This document shows, piece by piece, positions 60,303-64,000 of a DNA stretch of 64,000 nucleotides; the stretch's first letter is position 1; every line of letters begins with the position of its first letter. Both the position numbers and the translations under genes were made by a program. Below the pieces are notes generated by a model, which saw nothing but the letters and a program-made list of their open reading frames with translations, was not told the origin of the DNA and searched no databases. Origin of the DNA: Planctomycetota bacterium (GTDB lineage Bacteria; Planctomycetota; Phycisphaerae; UBA1845; UTPLA1); assembly GCA_015654675.1 (NCBI GenBank), contig JAATGM010000020.1:124001-188000 (forward strand). The letters are read 5' to 3'.

Positions 60303-61691
60303 ATGAGCCACACTGAACAATATGACGCAGTCATTCTCGGAAGCGGCGCACCGGGCAAGCTGATTGCCTGGTCGCTGGCCTCACAGGGCAAGAAGGCGGC
60401 CGTCGTTGAGCGACGGTACGTCGGCGGCTCCTGCCCGAATATCGCCTGCCTGCCGAGCAAAAACGAGATTCACAGTGCGAAAGTTGCCAACCTCTTGTAT
60501 CGCCGCGGCGAGTTCGGCATCGAGGCGGAGGGCGTCAGAATCAACATGGCCGTGGTTCGTGAGCGCAAGCGAAAAATGGTCGACCACCTGATCGCACTGC
60601 ATCTTCGGAAATACAAGGAGAGTGGCGCCGAGTTGATCATGGGAAATGGCCGCTTCGTTGGGCCCGGGACAATTGAGGTGACACTCAACGCCGGTGGGAC
60701 ACGCACGCTGAAAGGGCAGACCGTCGTCATCAATACAGGGTCGCGCGCTCGTATCGATGAGACGCCCGGCATTTCCGATGCTCAACCGCTGACGCACATC
60801 GAGGCACTGGAATTAGCAGAAGTGCCTGACCACCTGATTGTGCTCGGCGGCGGGTATGTGGGCTTGGAGCTTGCGCAAGCATTTCGGCGATTCGGTAGCC
60901 GCGTTACGGTCATCGAGCGAAGCAGTGCGCTGATCCATCGCGAGGATCCGGATGTTACGGAATCGATGGAACAGCTTTTCCGTGATGAGGGAATTGAAGT
61001 CAAAACGGATACGGTCGTTGAGCAAGTCGCGGGAAAATCCGGCGCGTCAGTCCGTCTGCGCACAACGCGCGGCAATGTTGAAGGGACGCATTTGCTGGTG
61101 GCCGGTGGGCGCACGCCAAACACCGACGGCATCGGTCTGGAAAAGACCGGCGTCGAGGTTGACCAGCGCGGGCATGTCAAAGTCAATGAGCGGCTGCAAA
61201 CTGGCGTGAAAGACATATGGGCGGTAGGCGATTGCGCTGGTAGTCCATATTTCACGCATATCGGAGAAGACGACGCGCGGGTCGTGCTCGCGGGTCTTTC
61301 GGGAGGGAATCGAACAACTGCCGGGCGACAGGTACCGTTCTGTTTGTTTACCGATCCGGAGCTGGCGCGCGTCGGGTTGAACGAACGAGAGGCAAATGAG
61401 CGCGGCATTCGATATCGATTGGCGAAGACTCCGATGTCCGGTGTGCTTCGAGCAATCACGATTTCCGAGACGCGTGGATTCTTGAAGGCGCTCATTGAAG
61501 ATCGCGGCGATCGCGTACTCGGTTTCACTGCTCTCGGGCCCGGCGCCGGGGAATTGCTGCCTGTGATGCAACTTACTATGCAATCGCAGTTGCCCTGCAC
61601 GGCTATCAGCGAGTTGATCCTGACTCATCCAACGATGGCAGAGAGATTCGGTAACCTTTTCAATTCTTTATCCACAGCACGAGCGGATTAA
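60303..61691 (+). CDS. FAD-dependent pyridine nucleotide-disulfide oxidoreductase (mercuric reductase/LPD-like)
   Basis: 462 residues with AAGGAGGA before ATG 60303. FAD-binding (YDAVILGSGAPGKLIAWSLA), redox-active disulfide in GGSCPNIACLPSKNEIH (C-x4-C), NAD-binding (LIVLGGGYVGLELAQAFRRF), IWAVGDCAGSPYFTHI, and the C-terminal ILTHPTMAERFGNLF with the HPT-x-x-E catalytic base region are all present. The N-terminal GXGXXG is GSGAPG. There is no heavy-metal domain or terminal Cys pair, so true mercuric reductase activity is unproven; dihydrolipoyl dehydrogenase-like or soluble pyridine transhydrogenase-type oxidoreductase are alternatives. Confidence 0.88.
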   Translation: MSHTEQYDAVILGSGAPGKLIAWSLASQGKKAAVVERRYVGGSCPNIACLPSKNEIHSAKVANLLYRRGEFGIEAEGVRINMAVVRERKRKMVDHLIALHLRKYKESGAELIMGNGRFVGPGTIEVTLNAGGTRTLKGQTVVINTGSRARIDETPGISDAQPLTHIEALELAEVPDHLIVLGGGYVGLELAQAFRRFGSRVTVIERSSALIHREDPDVTESMEQLFRDEGIEVKTDTVVEQVAGKSGASVRLRTTRGNVEGTHLLVAGGRTPNTDGIGLEKTGVEVDQRGHVKVNERLQTGVKDIWAVGDCAGSPYFTHIGEDDARVVLAGLSGGNRTTAGRQVPFCLFTDPELARVGLNEREANERGIRYRLAKTPMSGVLRAITISETRGFLKALIEDRGDRVLGFTALGPGAGELLPVMQLTMQSQLPCTAISELILTHPTMAERFGNLFNSLSTARAD

Positions 61692-61797
61692 GGGGTAGAG
61701 TTCGCGGCAGCTGAATGTGCACCGATCCACGAAGCCTCTCAGATCCGGCGAACTGTCGCCATGGCCGCTGCGGCGACTCGCGTCCGTGCGAGTAGGC

Positions 61798-61814
61798 CCT
61801 TCGACAGGCTCAGG
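61798..61814 (+). repeat. Interspersed repeat CCTTCGACAGGCTCAGG, copy 2
   Basis: Identical to the copy at 57521-57537 and in the same orientation, so the two are direct repeats about 4.3 kb apart flanking the DUF1543/HD/oxidoreductase block. Both extend by matching C and A flanks only partly. Confidence 0.75.
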
Positions 61815-61860
61815 GACCGCGAATTGGTCGTGCTGGCGCGTGCGCTGGCTCTCACCCTTT

Positions 61861-61879
61861 CCTCTCCCATGGGGAGAGG
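61861..61879. repeat. REP-like hairpin
   Basis: CCTCTCCC and GGGAGAGG form an 8-bp stem with a 3-base loop (ATG). It sits between the two convergent genes, after TTT, and may end either transcript. Similar CTCTCCC/GGGAGAG hairpins are common interspersed elements in many bacteria. Confidence 0.6.
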
Positions 61880-61893
61880 GGATGCGCGGTGCG

Positions 61894-62919
61894 CTAGTCG
61901 GCCATTTTCAGGACTACTCGGAAGCGGGCGTCGCCGCTTAGCATTCGCTCGTATGCCTCTTTGGCGCGCTCCAGCGGATAAACCTCATTCATTGATTTCA
62001 CGCCGGTTTGTTTGCTGAATGCGAGGGTTTCTTCGGCGTCTATTGATGCGCCTGAGTACCAGCCGGTTACGCTGCGCTCGCCCATGATGAGGGCCAGCGG
62101 GGGGACCGGGATGGGGTCGTTGGCTGCGCCGATGACCATGAGCCGGCCGCGGGGGGCGAGGCCGCCGATGGTGGAGGCCATGGCCGATCCGTTGGTGATG
62201 GTGGCGAGGACGGCGGCGGCGCCGCCCAGCTTGGTGAGCTCGACGGCGGGGTCGGTGGCCGCGCTGTCGATGTAGTGGGCTGCGCCGAGTTGTTTGGCGA
62301 GCGCGGCCTTGTCGGCTCCGCGGGCGATGGCGGCGGTGCGGAAGCCCATTCGAGCGGCGTATTGGATGCCGAGATGGCCGAGGCCGCCGATGCCGAAGAT
62401 GGCGACGAGGTCGCCGGGTTTTGCGCCGCTGTTGCGCAGGGCGTTGAAGGTGGTGAGGCCGGCGCACATGAGCGGGGCCGAGTCGACGGCGGGCATGCCG
62501 GCGGGGGTCAGGGCGAGAGCCGTTGCGGGGGCGATCATGAAGTCGGCGTAGCCGCCGTCGAAGGCGATGCCGGTGACTTTGATGCCGGTATGGCAGGCGA
62601 AGTAATCGTTTCGGCGGCAGGGATTGCAGTAGCCGCAGTGCCATGCGTGCCAGCCGACGCCGACCTGCTGGCCGACGGTCCAGCGGGGCGGGACGTCTTT
62701 GCCGAGGGCGTCGATGACGCCGATGACCTCGTGGCCGGGGACGCGCGGGAACTGGATGCCGGGCCAGGTGCCGTCGACGGTGAGGACATCGCTGTGGCAG
62801 ATGCCGCAGGCGCGGACCTTGAGGCGGACGTGTCCGGCGGGCGGGTCGGGGATCGGGCGTTCGACGAGTTCGAGCGGGCCGCCGGGGCGGGAGATTTGGA
62901 TGGTGCGCATGGATGGCAT
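61894..62919 (-). CDS. Zinc-dependent alcohol dehydrogenase
   Basis: 341 residues from ATG 62919, with AAGGAGCC upstream; ATG 62910 is close by. Catalytic zinc ligands: Cys in ACGICHSDVL, His-Glu in VPGHEVIGVI; structural zinc: CGYCNPCRRNDYFAC. NAD(P) fold: VAIFGIGGLGHLGIQYAARM. Closest to AdhA/AdhT-type alcohol dehydrogenases that oxidise primary alcohols; length is the family norm. It is transcribed towards the FAD reductase gene (convergent). Confidence 0.93.
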   Translation of the reverse strand: MPSMRTIQISRPGGPLELVERPIPDPPAGHVRLKVRACGICHSDVLTVDGTWPGIQFPRVPGHEVIGVIDALGKDVPPRWTVGQQVGVGWHAWHCGYCNPCRRNDYFACHTGIKVTGIAFDGGYADFMIAPATALALTPAGMPAVDSAPLMCAGLTTFNALRNSGAKPGDLVAIFGIGGLGHLGIQYAARMGFRTAAIARGADKAALAKQLGAAHYIDSAATDPAVELTKLGGAAAVLATITNGSAMASTIGGLAPRGRLMVIGAANDPIPVPPLALIMGERSVTGWYSGASIDAEETLAFSKQTGVKSMNEVYPLERAKEAYERMLSGDARFRVVLKMAD

Positions 62920-63047
62920 GGGTTGGCTCCTTGGTAAGTTGGCGGTGGCATCATGGAGTGGTGCGGGCGGGTTCGTCAATTGTGGTGATGAGGGGGAATG
63001 ATTGCGGCGCGTGCGTACCGTTTTCGGGTTCGCGCATGGGGCGCGGG

Positions 63048-64000
63048 TTAGCGTGGAGGGGTGATGATGTGGCGGAAGATGGCGGGGTCTATGTAGGGGT
63101 CGGTTTGGTTCAGGTAGCAGTCGGGGACGGTGAGGATGACGTCGCCGCGGTTTTGGTTTTTTAGTTCTTCCTGCAGGATGTCGATCCATTCGTCGAGGTG
63201 GGCGGCGGTGAACGAGTTGACGTGCATGAGGACGTCGATGACGTCGTGGTTGTTGTTGGCGGCCGCGCCGTCCTTGAGACGCTGGCGGACGAAATTGTGG
63301 AGGTCGTCGAGTGTTCTGACGGGGAGGCGACCGGTGACGCCGGGGTCGGAGTTGAGGTTGACGGTCCAGTCGCCGCTGTCGATGTGGTAGCCGTGGTAGC
63401 TCCAGCCCATGTGGCCGGCGGCCTCGAAGCCCTCGTGGGCGCAGATTCCGTCGCCGCCGAAGGGCTGGCGGAAGACGGGGGTGAAGAGTTCGTTTTGAGT
63501 GCGGCCGGTGGGGGCGAGGGCGGTGTCGATAAAATCCTGGAGTTGATTGAGGTCGGCCTCCATGCGGGCCTGGGCGAGGGGCGGAATGGGGATCGGGTTG
63601 GCCCAGATGCTGCCGGCATGATTGAAGGCGTGGTAGCCGAGGATGTGGCCGGCGTCGTGAACGGATTGGAGTCCGGCGGCGAAGATGTCGGCGCGTTGTT
63701 CGACGACGGAGTTGTTGACGGGCTCGGCGACGTGGGCGGCGATGAAGAAGACGGCCTGGGCGTGGTGGCGATCTAGTGCGGCGAGAATGTTGTTGAGGGA
63801 GGCGAGGACGGTTTCGGGGGTGTCATCGGCGACGAAGCGCTGATCGGCGGGGAGTGGGCCGTCGTCGAACGTCAGGACGAGGTTGATTTGGTTTGGGTCG
63901 GGGCGAGCGCAATCCATCTGGATGAGTTTGAAGGGGGGCCAGCCGAGACCGCAGCCGACGACGGCGCATGCGCCGGTGAGCAGCGATAGGAAGAGCAGGG
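63048..64000 (-). CDS. Polysaccharide deacetylase family protein (5' end outside window)
   Basis: The frame is open from 63048 to the right edge; the ATG at 63917 is internal because the preceding codons encode a hydrophobic leader (LLFLSLLTGACAVVGCGLG). NodB homology motifs are LVLTFDDGPLP (catalytic and metal-binding Asp) and GYHAFNHAG (His-x3-His), plus HVNSFTAAHLDEW near the end. The family removes acetyl or related groups from chitin-like or peptidoglycan polymers outside the cytoplasm. The leader suggests export, with possible lipidation. The true start lies beyond base 64000. Confidence 0.85.
   Translation of the reverse strand, partial: LLFLSLLTGACAVVGCGLGWPPFKLIQMDCARPDPNQINLVLTFDDGPLPADQRFVADDTPETVLASLNNILAALDRHHAQAVFFIAAHVAEPVNNSVVEQRADIFAAGLQSVHDAGHILGYHAFNHAGSIWANPIPIPPLAQARMEADLNQLQDFIDTALAPTGRTQNELFTPVFRQPFGGDGICAHEGFEAAGHMGWSYHGYHIDSGDWTVNLNSDPGVTGRLPVRTLDDLHNFVRQRLKDGAAANNNHDVIDVLMHVNSFTAAHLDEWIDILQEELKNQNRGDVILTVPDCYLNQTDPYIDPAIFRHIITPPR

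Noticed and set aside
60303-61691. Mercury-resistance operon
   Set aside because: The FAD reductase lacks the N-terminal metal-binding domain and terminal Cys pair of MerA, and there are no merR, merT or merP neighbours.
57222-61893. Integrated phage or insertion sequence
   Set aside because: No integrase, transposase or terminal inverted repeats were found; only short interspersed repeats.

Overview
The window is GC-rich, densely coded, and most likely chromosomal DNA of a flagellated planctomycete (Planctomycetota; class not settled, Phycisphaerae-like organisms are a reasonable guess). The grounds are the combination of PEP-CTERM exported proteins (near 44.4 and 49.3 kb), dockerin-type Ca-binding repeats on large secreted proteins (452-2347 and 29896-32697), very long paired VWA proteins with a MoxR ATPase, several small exported proteins of lineage-specific type, and a complete late flagellar operon with FlgH/FlgI rings, implying an outer membrane. 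Apart from one frameshifted gene, most genes look intact. I see no CRISPR array, prophage or insertion sequence.

Layout. 0-8.5 kb: an exported kelch-like protein (cut by the window edge), a di-haem peroxidase fused to Ig and dockerin domains, an ArsC-like protein, a lone NuoG-type subunit, a cysteine-less thioredoxin-fold/FG-GAP protein, and an amino-acid ABC transporter (fused binding protein-permease plus ATPase). 8.6-20.6 kb: a co-directional flagellar cluster flgF-flgG-flgA-flgH-flgI-flgJ(rod-binding)-flgN-flgK-flgL-fliW-csrA-fliC, preceded by a very good sigma-54 -24/-12 promoter. It encodes rod, rings, hook-filament junction, the FliW/CsrA homeostasis pair and flagellin. 20.7-27.8 kb: two ~1000-residue VWA/glutamine-amidotransferase-like membrane proteins plus a MoxR AAA ATPase, closed by a strong terminator. 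27.8-34.6 kb: two paralogous small exported proteins, a membrane-anchored unknown, a large HELGH metalloprotease-like dockerin protein and a DUF885 peptidase-like lipoprotein.

34.6-38.6 kb (minus): a compact run of deoxyhypusine-synthase homologue, agmatinase, small membrane proteins, ThiS and ThiG, i.e. polyamine and thiazole synthesis. 38.6-50.7 kb: a lone HyuB-type oxoprolinase/hydantoinase subunit, a 14-cysteine exported protein, a Tat-exported aldo/keto reductase with a C-terminal Cys cluster, a lone LuxR-type HTH, two PEP-CTERM proteins, scpA-ridA-mtnA, a second pair of small exported proteins, tRNA-Glu(CUC), an FmdB-type zinc ribbon and small membrane proteins. 50.7-57.2 kb: ClpB, a small zinc-ribbon protein, an S1/P1 nuclease, a TauE/SafE transporter and an HtrA-like protein without a recognisable catalytic serine motif.

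57.2-64 kb: accessory-looking DNA. A frameshifted DUF1543 gene is followed by a three-gene set (HD-domain hydrolase, zinc-free alcohol-dehydrogenase-type oxidoreductase, FAD disulfide reductase). Its base usage looks different by eye, and copies of a 17-bp interspersed repeat lie on both sides. A zinc alcohol dehydrogenase and a polysaccharide deacetylase (cut by the window edge) end the window.

The most instructive regulatory architecture is fliW-csrA-fliC. The flagellin leader carries a perfect 12-bp hairpin with GGA in its loop, plus a GGA-containing Shine-Dalgarno, which matches the known CsrA-hag leader arrangement of Bacillus. The most interesting metabolic locus is the deoxyhypusine-synthase/agmatinase pair in an organism expected to lack eIF5A.
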